Positions 42,704-52,495 of a stretch of 64,000 nt of DNA are shown here, one piece after another. Source of the stretch: Clostridium_B lapidicellarium (lineage in GTDB: Bacteria; Bacillota; Clostridia; Clostridiales; Clostridiaceae); contig NZ_JBGFFE010000016.1 of NCBI RefSeq assembly GCF_041224415.1, positions 1 to 64,000 on the forward strand, given 5' to 3'. Each line of letters starts with the position of its first letter. Position 1 is the stretch's first letter. Made by a program: the position numbers and the translations under genes. The notes beneath the pieces were generated by a model. That model worked only from the letters and a program-made list of their open reading frames with translations, searched no databases and had not been told where the DNA came from.

Positions 42704-44405
42704 CTACCGATGAAACCTCCCTCATTGATATTGAAAAACTAACCTTGGTTCCATTATTTACAGACGTCTTTATATCAAGTCCATGATCTTCCCCATACAA
42801 TAGTTTCAATCTTTCATTTACATTCTTAAGCCCTATGCCCGGCCATTTAGTTAATACTTCCTTTAATCTCTTTTGATCCATTCCCACTCCCGTATCTCTT
42901 ACGCAAAAACGTATTTCACCGTCTTCAAAAAATGCCTTGAGATACACCTCCCCGCCTTCCGGTTTAGGCAGTATGCCGTGCTTTACAGCGTTTTCAACAA
43001 TGGGCTGAAGCACAAATACAGGTACTTTCTTATCCATCATTTCCTCCGGTACATCAATAATTAAACGAAGTCTGTCACCAAATCTGGCCGTTTCAATAGA
43101 AAGATAGGATTGGATAAATTCAATTTCATCTTTTAAATAGACAAAATCCTCCTGCCTTTTTAAAGTCTGTCTAAAATAATTAGATAAATCTATTATGAGT
43201 TCCCTAGCTTTTAGAGGATTTGTCCTGCAAAAAGATGCTATGGTATTTAGTGCGTTAAACAAAAAATGAGGTTCAATTTGAGCCCTTAAAGCCCTGAATT
43301 CTGCCGTAGATGCTTCTTTAGCCAATTTGTTTAACTTATACAACTCGATCTGGTTTGACAAGAGATCACTTAGTTCTTTCCCAAATTGCACGAAATAGGG
43401 ATTGATGTTTTTCTTCGATCTCACCCCCAATCCAAGCACTCCTTCAAAACCTGAGTTAGGTATTTTAAAAGGGGCACATACAAAAAACATTGATCTGTCA
43501 CTGTTTATCAATTCAATAACTCTGTAATCGGGCGACTTATTATAATTTTTTACCTCCTTTTTTAACTTGTCTTCACATATGTCAATTCCTGAATAGGCTA
43601 AGAATCCATTTTTATCTCCTATAAATATACCATCTGCATCAGTCATTTCATATATTATTTCAGAAACATTTTTTGCCGTCTTTCTGTCAAGTCCCTTTCT
43701 CATATAATTCATCGTTTTCTTTGCAATATTTAAAGCTCTCTGTGCCTCTATGGCACCAATTCTATTATATTCCTCCTTGGCACTTTTTATTATATTTATA
43801 AAAATCACCGATCCAAGTGAATTTATCAGTATCATAGGCACTGCTATGATATCCACCAGTTTAAGTGCAGCACTAAATGGCCTGGAAAGCAATAAAATTA
43901 TAATCATCTGGCAGCATTCCGCCGATACTGCCCCTATAAATACGTGCTTTAAATTAAAATCTTCATCTTTTGAATACTTCTTTATAAGCCCTCCGATAAA
44001 TCCCTCCGCCAAAGTGGCAACTCCACAGGAAAGGGCAGTAAATCCCCCTAAAAAATACCTATGGGTTCCAGCTATAATTCCAATTATTATTCCAAATATG
44101 GGTCCCCCTATATATCCTCCCACTATAGCTGCTATGGGACGGGTATTGGCTATGGCATCATGCAGCCCTATATAGCCTGCCTGAATGGAACCCATCGGCT
44201 TAATACTGTTCATGGCATATGGTTCCACATTCACACCTGTATAATTGCCTATAATGCCTAATATCCCAAAAAATGCTATAAGTGCAACCTTATCTATAAA
44301 TTTCAGCTCACCCTTGATCATATTTTTCAAGACATGCGACTGGTTGTATATATATGCAGATATAGCTATAAGAGCCATGCTTTCAAGCAATTGAATATAT
44401 ATCAA
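42696..44405 (-). CDS. LytS-type sensor histidine kinase
   Basis: The 569-aa protein contains an N-terminal 5TM-5TMR_LYT sensor with five to six helices (about residues 1-200), a GAF-like domain with the DADGIFIGDKNGFLAYSGIDICE segment (about 215-350), and a histidine kinase core. The phosphoacceptor His lies in IEPHFLFNALNTIASF near 380, and the ATPase domain shows VENAVKHG and DTGVGM. It autophosphorylates and passes phosphate to the LytTR regulator. In E. coli, homologous BtsS senses pyruvate; a similar stimulus here is inference. Confidence 0.95.
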   Translation of the reverse strand: MIYIQLLESMALIAISAYIYNQSHVLKNMIKGELKFIDKVALIAFFGILGIIGNYTGVNVEPYAMNSIKPMGSIQAGYIGLHDAIANTRPIAAIVGGYIGGPIFGIIIGIIAGTHRYFLGGFTALSCGVATLAEGFIGGLIKKYSKDEDFNLKHVFIGAVSAECCQMIIILLLSRPFSAALKLVDIIAVPMILINSLGSVIFINIIKSAKEEYNRIGAIEAQRALNIAKKTMNYMRKGLDRKTAKNVSEIIYEMTDADGIFIGDKNGFLAYSGIDICEDKLKKEVKNYNKSPDYRVIELINSDRSMFFVCAPFKIPNSGFEGVLGLGVRSKKNINPYFVQFGKELSDLLSNQIELYKLNKLAKEASTAEFRALRAQIEPHFLFNALNTIASFCRTNPLKARELIIDLSNYFRQTLKRQEDFVYLKDEIEFIQSYLSIETARFGDRLRLIIDVPEEMMDKKVPVFVLQPIVENAVKHGILPKPEGGEVYLKAFFEDGEIRFCVRDTGVGMDQKRLKEVLTKWPGIGLKNVNERLKLLYGEDHGLDIKTSVNNGTKVSFSISMREVSSVDG

Positions 44406-44602
44406 AATTTACCACTCCTAGAAAAACCACTTTGCTTACTTTCTATCTCTATTAATAAATTATATAACATTATATAACAAAATTAAACTTATAACGAATA
44501 AAAAAATGTCAATTGGCCTTCTATTTTGACTTTTTAATGTACCTTTTCATCAATTCAGCGATTTTAGATAGAAAAATTAATACATTCATACTATCATTAT
44601 GG

Positions 44603-44638
44603 ATGTAAACCATTAAGTATCATATGTAAACCATTAAG
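44603..44638. promoter_or_regulatory. LytTR-type direct repeats before the first cstA
   Basis: ATGTAAACCATTAAG occurs twice (44603-44617 and 44624-44638), exactly 21 bp apart, which is two helical turns. The reverse form GGTTTACAT resembles the GTTTACAT core repeated before the second cstA. Direct repeats with about 21-bp period are typical of LytTR-regulator sites. Confidence 0.65.
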
Positions 44639-44681
44639 CATTACTTGTATTTATTTATAAAATTTTAAGGGAGGTTGTTTT

Positions 44682-46472
44682 ATGAACTCAATAGTGCTTG
44701 TAATTGTAGGAGCTCTTGTATTAGTTCTGGGTTACAGATTTTACGGCTCCTGGATTGCAGCTAAAGTACTGGTTTTAGACGAAACCAGAGAAGTTCCATC
44801 TAAAAAATTCGAGGATGGCCATGACTACGTTCCAACCAACAAATGGATACTTCTGGGCCATCACTTTGCCGCAATTGCAGGTGCAGGACCATTAATTGGA
44901 CCTGTACTGGCAGCCCAATTTGGTTATCTACCAGGTGCACTGTGGATTTTAATAGGTGGTGTATTAGCTGGTGGAGTTCACGATATGGTAATTTTATTTG
45001 CTTCAGTCAGACAAGATGGACAATCCATTGCAGAGATCGCCAGAAAAAATTTAGGTGAAAAAATGGGTTTCATCACATCGATTTCAGTTATATTTATATT
45101 GATAATTACTATGGCAGGTCTTGGACTTCCAATAGTAAACTCACTCTACAACAGCCCCTGGGGTACTTTCACAGTTGGTTTTACCATTCCAGTAGCAATT
45201 TTTGTAGGTATTTATCTTAAATTCATAAGGCCTGGTAAAATAGCTGAAGGTACTGTCATAGGTATGGGACTCATCATTCTCGGAGTTGCCCTGGGACCTG
45301 TTATCCAGCACACGGCTATAGCTCCATATTTAACTTTCAATGTTAAACAGATGTCACTTATACTGGCTATATACGGTTTCTGCGCTGCGGTTCTTCCTGT
45401 ATGGCTGCTGATGCTGCCAAGAGATTACTTAAGCACATATATGAAACTGGGTGTTATAGCACTGCTGGTAGTAGGTATCATATTGGTTAGGCCAACCCTT
45501 CAGATGCCGGCAATCACCAAATTTGTAGCAGGTGGAGGACCTATAGTTCCAGGCAAGGTGTTTCCGTTTGTATTCATAACCATAGCCTGTGGTGCACTGT
45601 CAGGTTTCCATTCATTAATCGGGTCAGGTACAACTCCTAAACTCATCGCAAATGAAAAGGACATACTGCCCATAGGTTTCGGTTCAATGCTTATAGAATC
45701 CTTTATAGCACTTATGGCACTGATAGCCGCAACCTGTCTTCCAACAGCCGATTACTTCGCCATAAACTCTGCACCAGCTGTATTTGCAAAACTTGGAATG
45801 ATTCCAAAAGAGCTTCCCATGCTGTCACAGATGGTGGGTGAAAACCTGGCAGGCAGGCCTGGTGGAGGTGTATCCCTTGCAGTAGGTATGTCCTATGTAT
45901 TTTATAAAATACCAGGCATGGAGGGACTGATGTCCTACTGGTATCATTTCTGCATAATGTTTGAAGCGCTGTTTATCTTGACTACAATAGATGCAGGCAC
46001 CAGAATAGGAAGATACCTAATACAGGATTTGATAGGTAAAGTTTCCAAGCCTCTTGCAAAAAAGGATTCCTGGTTCAATATAGTTTTCTTCAGTTTTCTT
46101 ATGTCATTTGCCTGGGGGTACTTGCTGTACACCGGTAATATATCAACCATCTGGCCGCTGTTTGGTGTAGCCAACCAGAGTTTGGCAGCCATAGCTTTTG
46201 CAATTGGTACTTCGGTTCTAATAAGAATGGGCAAGAAAAAATATATACCAATTACAGTAATACCTATGGTTTTCATAAGTGTGGCAACCTTAACGGCATC
46301 TGTTGAAAATATAACCGGAAACTACATTCCAAATCATAAGACTTTGCTTACAGTATTATCCGTCATATTGATAGTCATACTGGTAGTCATACTTTACGAA
46401 AGTATCAGACATTGGATTACAGATTTGAAATCCGGGAAATTTGATAAAGAAACAGAAAACAATGCCATTTAA
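44682..46472 (+). CDS. cstA: CstA family carbon starvation/pyruvate transporter (copy 1)
   Basis: The 596-aa membrane protein has the CstA family layout, with about 16 hydrophobic segments. The conserved N-terminal block is DYVPTNKWILLGHHFAAIAGAGPLIGP followed by AAQFGYLPGALWI, and a middle block SGFHSLIGSGTTPK is seen. CstA proteins import pyruvate or peptides; the neighbouring LytSR system, as in E. coli BtsSR-BtsT, points to pyruvate. GGGAGG precedes the ATG. A close paralogue follows 208 bp downstream. Confidence 0.93.
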   Translation: MNSIVLVIVGALVLVLGYRFYGSWIAAKVLVLDETREVPSKKFEDGHDYVPTNKWILLGHHFAAIAGAGPLIGPVLAAQFGYLPGALWILIGGVLAGGVHDMVILFASVRQDGQSIAEIARKNLGEKMGFITSISVIFILIITMAGLGLPIVNSLYNSPWGTFTVGFTIPVAIFVGIYLKFIRPGKIAEGTVIGMGLIILGVALGPVIQHTAIAPYLTFNVKQMSLILAIYGFCAAVLPVWLLMLPRDYLSTYMKLGVIALLVVGIILVRPTLQMPAITKFVAGGGPIVPGKVFPFVFITIACGALSGFHSLIGSGTTPKLIANEKDILPIGFGSMLIESFIALMALIAATCLPTADYFAINSAPAVFAKLGMIPKELPMLSQMVGENLAGRPGGGVSLAVGMSYVFYKIPGMEGLMSYWYHFCIMFEALFILTTIDAGTRIGRYLIQDLIGKVSKPLAKKDSWFNIVFFSFLMSFAWGYLLYTGNISTIWPLFGVANQSLAAIAFAIGTSVLIRMGKKKYIPITVIPMVFISVATLTASVENITGNYIPNHKTLLTVLSVILIVILVVILYESIRHWITDLKSGKFDKETENNAI

Positions 46473-46492
46473 TAACAGTAAATACTTTTGAT

Positions 46493-46528
46493 AAAAATTG
46501 CCTCAAAACATTTTGAGGCAATTTTTTT
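46493..46528 (+). terminator. Terminator between the two cstA copies
   Basis: AAAAATTGCCTCAAAA and TTTTGAGGCAATTTTTTT form a perfect hairpin with a 2-nt loop and T7. It ends the first cstA transcript 20 bp after the stop, so copy 2 should be transcribed separately. Confidence 0.93.
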
Positions 46529-46552
46529 GTACTTTTTATTTATTGAATTCCA

Positions 46553-46580
46553 TTTACATTTGAATTAATACCGTTTACAT
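46553..46580. promoter_or_regulatory. LytTR-type direct repeats before the second cstA
   Basis: TTTACAT occurs at 46553-46559 and 46574-46580, exactly 21 bp apart, within ATTTACAT and GTTTACAT. The second copy, ACCGTTTAC, matches the common LytTR half-site closely. It is the same core and spacing as upstream of copy 1, but in the opposite orientation. Confidence 0.6.
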
Positions 46581-46632
46581 GTCATTTTTAACATTTCACA
46601 TATTATTTGCTGAATTTAAAGAATATTCATGT

Positions 46633-46638
46633 TATAAT
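46633..46638 (+). promoter_or_regulatory. cstA: Predicted -10 box of the second cstA
   Basis: TATAAT at 46633-46638 lies about 50 bp downstream of the direct repeats and about 40 bp before the ATG. A good -35 box at 17-bp distance was not identified, as expected for an activator-dependent promoter. An alternative TTGACA lies slightly downstream. Confidence 0.4.
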
Positions 46639-46680
46639 GTCATTGACATATTATGTTAATAATTTATAGGGGGAATTCAT

Positions 46681-48465
46681 ATGAACTCATTAGTATTGGT
46701 AATCATAGGAGCTCTTGTATTAGTTCTGGGCTACAGATTTTACGGCTCCTGGATTGCGGCCAAAGTACTGGTTTTAGATGAAACCAGGGAAGTTCCGTCT
46801 AAAAAATTCGAGGACGGTCATGACTACGTTCCAACCAACAAATGGATACTTCTGGGCCATCACTTTGCCGCAATTGCAGGTGCAGGACCATTAATTGGGC
46901 CTGTACTGGCAGCCCAATTCGGCTACCTGCCCGGTGCACTGTGGATTTTAATAGGCGGTGTATTTGCTGGTGCCGTACACGATATGGTGATTCTATTTGC
47001 TTCAGTCAGACAAAACGGGGAATCCATTGCTGAAATTGCCAGAAAAAACCTGGGAAAAAGAATGGGTTTTATAACTTCTATTGCAGTCATATTTATACTT
47101 ATAATAAGCTTGGCAGGTCTTGGACTCCCAGTTGTCAATTCACTCTACAACAGCCCCTGGGGTACTTTCACAGTTGGTTTTACCATTCCAGTAGCAATTT
47201 TCATAGGTATTTATCTTAGATTTATAAGGCCTGGTAAAATAGCTGAAGGTACCATTATAGGTATGGCACTCATCATTCTCGGAGTTGCCCTGGGACCTTT
47301 TATCCAGCACACGGCTATAGCTCCTTTCCTGACTTTCAACACCAAACAGATGTCAGTTATTCTAGCTGTATACGGTTTCTGCGCTGCAGTTCTTCCTGTA
47401 TGGCTGCTGCTTCTCCCAAGAGATTACTTAAGCACATATATGAAACTGGGTGTTATAGCACTGCTGGTAGTAGGTATCATATTTGTCAGACCAACTCTCC
47501 AGATGCCGGCACTTACCAAATTCACAGCAGGCGGAGGACCTATTATTCCGGGGAAAGTGTTCCCATTCCTATTCATAACCATAGCCTGTGGTGCACTGTC
47601 GGGGTTCCATTCTCTCATAAGTTCCGGAACTACGCCCAAACTCATTTCAAATGAAAAGGATATACTGCCCATAGGTTTCGGTTCAATGCTCATAGAATCC
47701 TTTATAGCACTTATGGCACTGATAGCCGCAACCTGTCTTCCAACAGCCGATTACTTCGCCATAAACTCTGCACCAGCTGTATTGGCCAACCGTGGACTGA
47801 TTCCAACAGAGCTACCCATGCTGTCACAGCTGGTGGGTGAAAACCTGGCAGGCACGCCTGCTGGGGACTTATCTCTTGCAGTAGGTATGTCCTATGTATT
47901 TTATAAAATACCAGGCATGGAGGGACTGATGTCCTACTGGTATCATTTCTGCATAATGTTTGAAGCGCTGTTCATCTTGACCACAATAGATGCAGGTACC
48001 AGAATAGGCAGATATCTGCTTCAGGATCTTTTCGGTAAAATATACAAGCCTTTCTCAAAGAGAAATTCCTGGGCAAATATAGTGTTTTTCAGCGTTCTTA
48101 TGTCTTTTACCTGGGGATATTTGCTCTATACAGGCAATGTAAGCACCATCTGGCCAATGTTCGGCACTGCAAATCAGATGCTTGCAGCTATAGCTTTTGC
48201 TATTGGTACAACCATAATCATAAAAATGAAAAAACAAAAGTATGCTATGATAACCATAATACCTATGGTGGCCATATCCATAATAACCATTACAGCTGCT
48301 ATCTCAAACGTATTTGGCAACTACCTGCCAAAAGGCGAGATGCTTTTAGCCGTACTTTCCATAGTACTTCTGGTACTGCTCGTAATCATAATATATGAGA
48401 GTGTCAAAGTGTGGATAAGGGATTTGAAGAATATAAAAGCTGCAAATAAAGACACTGTAATATAA
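46681..48465 (+). CDS. cstA: CstA family carbon starvation/pyruvate transporter (copy 2)
   Basis: The 594-aa paralogue of the preceding gene shares long stretches of protein and nucleotide sequence with it, especially over the first 130 codons and the AALMALIAATCLPTADYFAI region. It has the same helices and DYVPTNKWILLGHHFAAIAG block. The C-terminal 60 residues and several loops differ, so the two may differ in regulation or substrate affinity. It has its own upstream repeats and a separate terminator upstream, so independent expression is likely. Confidence 0.93.
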   Translation: MNSLVLVIIGALVLVLGYRFYGSWIAAKVLVLDETREVPSKKFEDGHDYVPTNKWILLGHHFAAIAGAGPLIGPVLAAQFGYLPGALWILIGGVFAGAVHDMVILFASVRQNGESIAEIARKNLGKRMGFITSIAVIFILIISLAGLGLPVVNSLYNSPWGTFTVGFTIPVAIFIGIYLRFIRPGKIAEGTIIGMALIILGVALGPFIQHTAIAPFLTFNTKQMSVILAVYGFCAAVLPVWLLLLPRDYLSTYMKLGVIALLVVGIIFVRPTLQMPALTKFTAGGGPIIPGKVFPFLFITIACGALSGFHSLISSGTTPKLISNEKDILPIGFGSMLIESFIALMALIAATCLPTADYFAINSAPAVLANRGLIPTELPMLSQLVGENLAGTPAGDLSLAVGMSYVFYKIPGMEGLMSYWYHFCIMFEALFILTTIDAGTRIGRYLLQDLFGKIYKPFSKRNSWANIVFFSVLMSFTWGYLLYTGNVSTIWPMFGTANQMLAAIAFAIGTTIIIKMKKQKYAMITIIPMVAISIITITAAISNVFGNYLPKGEMLLAVLSIVLLVLLVIIIYESVKVWIRDLKNIKAANKDTVI

Positions 48466-48471
48466 AAATTA

Positions 48472-48509
48472 ATCCACAATGTGGATAAGTTCTCTTCCGC
48501 ATTGTGGAT
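48472..48509. terminator. Hairpin between the second cstA and the M16C peptidase gene
   Basis: ATCCACAATG and CATTGTGGAT pair perfectly over 10 bp with an 18-nt loop. It lies between two convergent stops and can terminate both directions. Confidence 0.65.
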
Positions 48510-48522
48510 ATTTATATCTGAT

Positions 48523-51444
48523 TTATTCAAATAAATTCACTAAATTTTTGAACATGTTTTTGTTTCCCTTTATTTTCTGTTCATTGCCCAGAACACATAT
48601 ATTATTTTTACCCATTGCATCAGAAATAAGTTTTGAACATTTCCTTATATCCTCAACTTTGGTGTTTAGTATTTCTCTTCTCTCTTTTTGCAGATCTTCA
48701 TAAGTTATGTGTTTTATATAATTCTCCACAGCACTTTCACCTTCCATGGAAGGTGAAAGTGGAAAATCCAAATTGGATATAGTTCCTATTATATATTTAA
48801 CCATCTGTCTGTCATCTGCATTGAAATTTTCAAAGAATTTTCCAGCTTCATCATACACTTCAACGGTATTCTTCAAGTTTGGATCCCTATAGGATGTAAA
48901 AAACATATTTCCATTTCTCTGGAAGGAGGCAAAACTTCCATATGCACCGCCCTGAACTCTCACCTGATTCCACAGATATTCATAATTTGCTATGGATTTT
49001 AACACCTGCAAACATCCGCTGTAAGAATAACCAAGCTCTATATAATTATAAGCTTTAGCTACATATTGTATCTTGGAAGACGTCATAAGTCCTTCATTTT
49101 TAGCTTTCAAATCAAATTTATACGGGATTTTAGAAACACCGTTATTTTTAAATTCAGATAAAAGTTTCCCTGCACTGCTTTCAAAATTATCATAGTCATT
49201 TTTATCGCAAGTAACATTTAAAATCAAATTTTTACTGGTAAATATACTGCTGGCAACTTTTTCTAAATTTTGCCTTATTTCTTCCGTTTTACTTTCAAAA
49301 TTATTTTCCAAATCAGATATGAATTTATAAAATTCCAGTCCGCTCAACATATCTTCATATTTACTTGCAGGTGAAAAATACGAGGATACGTGATTTGCAA
49401 CCACTATATGACCTCTTTCAAAAATATTCATTTCAATTCTCGATTTAGTCTCTTGAATTATTTCCTTCAATCTCTTTTTTTCATCAAACCTGGTATAATT
49501 TATCACTTCATTTAATAAAGAAAGTAATTTTTCTAAATTATTTACAAGAACTTTTGACTTCACTATGAATTTAGGATAAAATTCCCTGCTGTCACCGTTC
49601 TTTGTAAAGGGCTGAGAATAATAATCTATTCCTCCAGTATATATATTTATTTCCTTTGACAGCTCATCATAATGATAATTCCTCGTACTTATTTTTCCGA
49701 GAACAGTACCTAAAAGTGATATATACGGAATAAGTTTCTCTTCTACTCCCCCCGTATCGAAATAAAGATTTATGTAATATATTCCATTGGTGGGCACAGG
49801 ATAAAAGAGTGTCTTTATATTCTGTATCCTTTTCTCCACAAATTGAAGTTTTTTGGCATTGGGTTCTATATCCTCTATGGACAAAAGAGGTATCTTCATC
49901 AGATCCTCCCTGCTGTCTCGAGTCATCTGCCTTTTTTTCAACCTCGATGTATTTTGAATTATACCTTGAATTTCATCTTCTGAAAGACTGTTTTTAAAAT
50001 TTCTCAGTTTTTTCTTCAATAATTCGTCTTTTTTTTCTTCAAGTCCTCTTTTAGGTTTAACTGTCAGTATGGAACTGTGACCATTTTTTAAAATATATCT
50101 GTCAATAAGGTTTTCAAAATAATTATTGTCCAGTTGAGATTTTATCTTGTTCAGTACGGGTTCATAGCCAAGATGAAGCCACGGCTTTCTGTCGTACAGC
50201 CATCCATCCATACATCTCATGCCATATATAAGCCCCTTTGGATATCCCTTATAATCCGCTTCTCTCAGCTGAAACTCCTTTATGTTTATGGATGCCTCCA
50301 TCAACTCCCTGTCAACACCGTTATTTACAATATCTTTTAATGTATCTTCAACTATTTTTTGAAATCTGGCTTTTTCCCTTTCATTGGACCCTTTTACCAC
50401 TATTCCAAACATGGGCTGAAGTATTCCGGATTCAAATACGCCAAATACATCTTTTCCTACCTTGGCATCAATCAAGGCCTTTTTAAGCGGGGAGTACGGA
50501 GTTTCCAAAAGCATATGCTCAAGTATATCAAAAGCCAGATACAATTCATTATCCACGGCTGTCCCAACAGAATAATTCAAACTTAAGAAGGTCTTATTTT
50601 CCTCTTTCTCAGCACTTGAAATAGGATATTCCGTTGTCACATCATTTCTATTCTGAAAGGGTCTTTGTTTCAGTACAGCAGAATCTATATATCTTTTAGT
50701 AAAATGACTCAAGTATTCACTATCCAAAAACTTAAGCTTTTCCTCTATATCCATATTACCATACAAATATATATAGCTGTTAGACGGATGATAATATTTA
50801 CTGTGAAAATCCAGGAACTGCTGCTGGGTAAGCTGCGGTATTATATCCGGATCTCCCCCCGATTCCACTCCATATTGTGTATTCGGGTAAAGGGATTCAA
50901 GCATCTTTCTAAACAATATGGATTCCGGAGATGAGAAAGCTCCCTTCATTTCATTGTAAACCACACCTTTATAAGTTATATCATCCTCTTTACTGTTTAA
51001 TTCATAGTGCCATCCTTCCTGCATCATTATTTCAGGATATTTATATATATTGGGATGAAAAACCGCATCAAGGTAAACATCCATAAGATTCTCGAAATCC
51101 CTGTCATTTACACTTGCAACCGGATACATGGTTTTATCAGGAAAAGTCATTGCATTCAAAAAAGTATTGAGAGAACCCTTTACCAATTCCACAAAGGGCT
51201 CTTTAACAGGAAATTTTTCCGAACCGCAGAGTACAGAATGTTCAAGTATATGGGGCACCCCCCTGCTGTCATCCGGCGGAGTCCTGAAACTTATAGAAAA
51301 CACCTTGTTGTCGTCTTTATTTTTCAAGAAGAACAACCTCGCCCCGCTTTTTTCATGATAAAAAAGCATTCCAATAGAATTTATATCCTCCAATTTTTTC
51401 TGTTCCATCAACTTAAAGCCGCTGTAAGTTTTCCCTACTTGCAT
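48523..51444 (-). CDS. M16C-family metallopeptidase (PreP/insulinase-like)
   Basis: The 973-aa protein is a clam-shell zinc peptidase of the presequence-protease type. The inverted zinc motif HILEH (His-x-x-Glu-His) lies at about residue 65, followed by the distal Glu in the KEPFVELVKGSLNTFLNAMTFPDKTMYPVAS segment. The mid and C-terminal halves are the usual non-catalytic repeats, with YGVESGGDPDIIPQLT and VQGGAYGSFASFQRNG. Family members digest peptides of about 10-70 residues in the cytoplasm. AGGAG lies nine bases before the ATG at 51442-51444; the frame opens 20 codons further upstream, inside the patatin gene. Confidence 0.94.
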   Translation of the reverse strand: MQVGKTYSGFKLMEQKKLEDINSIGMLFYHEKSGARLFFLKNKDDNKVFSISFRTPPDDSRGVPHILEHSVLCGSEKFPVKEPFVELVKGSLNTFLNAMTFPDKTMYPVASVNDRDFENLMDVYLDAVFHPNIYKYPEIMMQEGWHYELNSKEDDITYKGVVYNEMKGAFSSPESILFRKMLESLYPNTQYGVESGGDPDIIPQLTQQQFLDFHSKYYHPSNSYIYLYGNMDIEEKLKFLDSEYLSHFTKRYIDSAVLKQRPFQNRNDVTTEYPISSAEKEENKTFLSLNYSVGTAVDNELYLAFDILEHMLLETPYSPLKKALIDAKVGKDVFGVFESGILQPMFGIVVKGSNEREKARFQKIVEDTLKDIVNNGVDRELMEASINIKEFQLREADYKGYPKGLIYGMRCMDGWLYDRKPWLHLGYEPVLNKIKSQLDNNYFENLIDRYILKNGHSSILTVKPKRGLEEKKDELLKKKLRNFKNSLSEDEIQGIIQNTSRLKKRQMTRDSREDLMKIPLLSIEDIEPNAKKLQFVEKRIQNIKTLFYPVPTNGIYYINLYFDTGGVEEKLIPYISLLGTVLGKISTRNYHYDELSKEINIYTGGIDYYSQPFTKNGDSREFYPKFIVKSKVLVNNLEKLLSLLNEVINYTRFDEKKRLKEIIQETKSRIEMNIFERGHIVVANHVSSYFSPASKYEDMLSGLEFYKFISDLENNFESKTEEIRQNLEKVASSIFTSKNLILNVTCDKNDYDNFESSAGKLLSEFKNNGVSKIPYKFDLKAKNEGLMTSSKIQYVAKAYNYIELGYSYSGCLQVLKSIANYEYLWNQVRVQGGAYGSFASFQRNGNMFFTSYRDPNLKNTVEVYDEAGKFFENFNADDRQMVKYIIGTISNLDFPLSPSMEGESAVENYIKHITYEDLQKERREILNTKVEDIRKCSKLISDAMGKNNICVLGNEQKIKGNKNMFKNLVNLFE

Positions 51445-51448
51445 ATAA

Positions 51449-52318
51449 TTAATTCTCCTTTCTCTGTTTTTTAATCCAGCTTTCCAATTCATCATAACAT
51501 CCAAGTGCTTCCCTATATCCTTGATTATACAATTCTATAAGCTTATACTTATTTTTTTCTATTCTTCTAACTCTCAAAGGCTTTTCAGGCCGGATTACAA
51601 AAGCATCTCCTTTTTTTCTGAGCCTCTCTATATAGCTTAAAGTAAGGTTATATCTTCTATACCTATTTATCATAGCTTCTACCAGCCCATTATATTCAGG
51701 ATATATCTTTTTAGCCAGAAATTTCATTTTAAAAGGTTTTTTTATGTAATCTCTATTTCTAGTCAAAATAATTATATTTTTCCTATTACCATCCCTTATG
51801 GATTTTTTTATGGGAATAGGATCGGAAATCCCTCCATCAAGCAAATCCATCCCTTTAAATTTAACTATTGGAGCCATAAAAGGCAAACTGCTGGAAGCCC
51901 TTACCGCCTTAAATATTTCTTCTCCCCTGCATTTATCCTTTTCGAAATATACGGGTTTTCCACTGCGGCAATCCGTGGCACCAACTATGAACTTTTCTTT
52001 TGCATTGCTAAAAGCGTCTACGTCAAATATTTCTAATTTATTGGGTATTTCATTGAAGATAAAATCCGCCCCGAAAATTCCCTTTTTAAATATAAGATTT
52101 CTATAGCTCAAATACCTGGGATCATCTACATAGTTTATATTTATTTTCTTGTTTCTTCCCTTCTGTCTGGAAATATAGGAGCAAGCATTACAAGCCCCCA
52201 TGGAAACTCCTATAATATAAGGTAAATATAAATTCTTTTCCATAAATAGATCAAGTACTCCGGCAGTATACAGGCCTCTCATTCCTCCGCCCTCTAAAAC
52301 CAATCCTATGTTCTCCAT
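51449..52318 (-). CDS. Patatin-like phospholipase family protein
   Basis: The 289-aa protein has the patatin hydrolase signature: the oxyanion loop LEGGGMRGLYTAGVL at the N-terminus, the Ser nucleophile in GVSMGACN near residue 40, and the catalytic Asp in DGGISDPIPI near 158. It probably hydrolyses lipids or acyl esters. No signal peptide is seen, so it acts in the cytoplasm or at the inner face of the membrane. Its stop is four bases before the start of the peptidase gene, indicating an operon. Confidence 0.93.
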   Translation of the reverse strand: MENIGLVLEGGGMRGLYTAGVLDLFMEKNLYLPYIIGVSMGACNACSYISRQKGRNKKININYVDDPRYLSYRNLIFKKGIFGADFIFNEIPNKLEIFDVDAFSNAKEKFIVGATDCRSGKPVYFEKDKCRGEEIFKAVRASSSLPFMAPIVKFKGMDLLDGGISDPIPIKKSIRDGNRKNIIILTRNRDYIKKPFKMKFLAKKIYPEYNGLVEAMINRYRRYNLTLSYIERLRKKGDAFVIRPEKPLRVRRIEKNKYKLIELYNQGYREALGCYDELESWIKKQRKEN

Positions 52319-52440
52319 TATCTTGCCCCTCTTTCACCTATATATTTATTATATTTCCCAGGTAAAATTTTATCATTAATATATTATTTTAACATATATA
52401 AATAACTTAGTGAAGATGCACAATTTAACTTTAAAAGCAA

Positions 52441-52471
52441 TGGACACCACTAAATTTTTTAGCAGTGTCCA
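52441..52471 (-). terminator. Hairpin downstream of pyc
   Basis: TGGACAC and GTGTCCA pair around a T/A-rich loop (inner ACT/AGC only partly pairs). It lies about 25 bp past the pyc stop on the reverse strand. A modest T-tract follows (CCATTGCTTTTAAAG). Confidence 0.6.
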
Positions 52472-52495
52472 TATATAATCCATGTAAAATCATGT

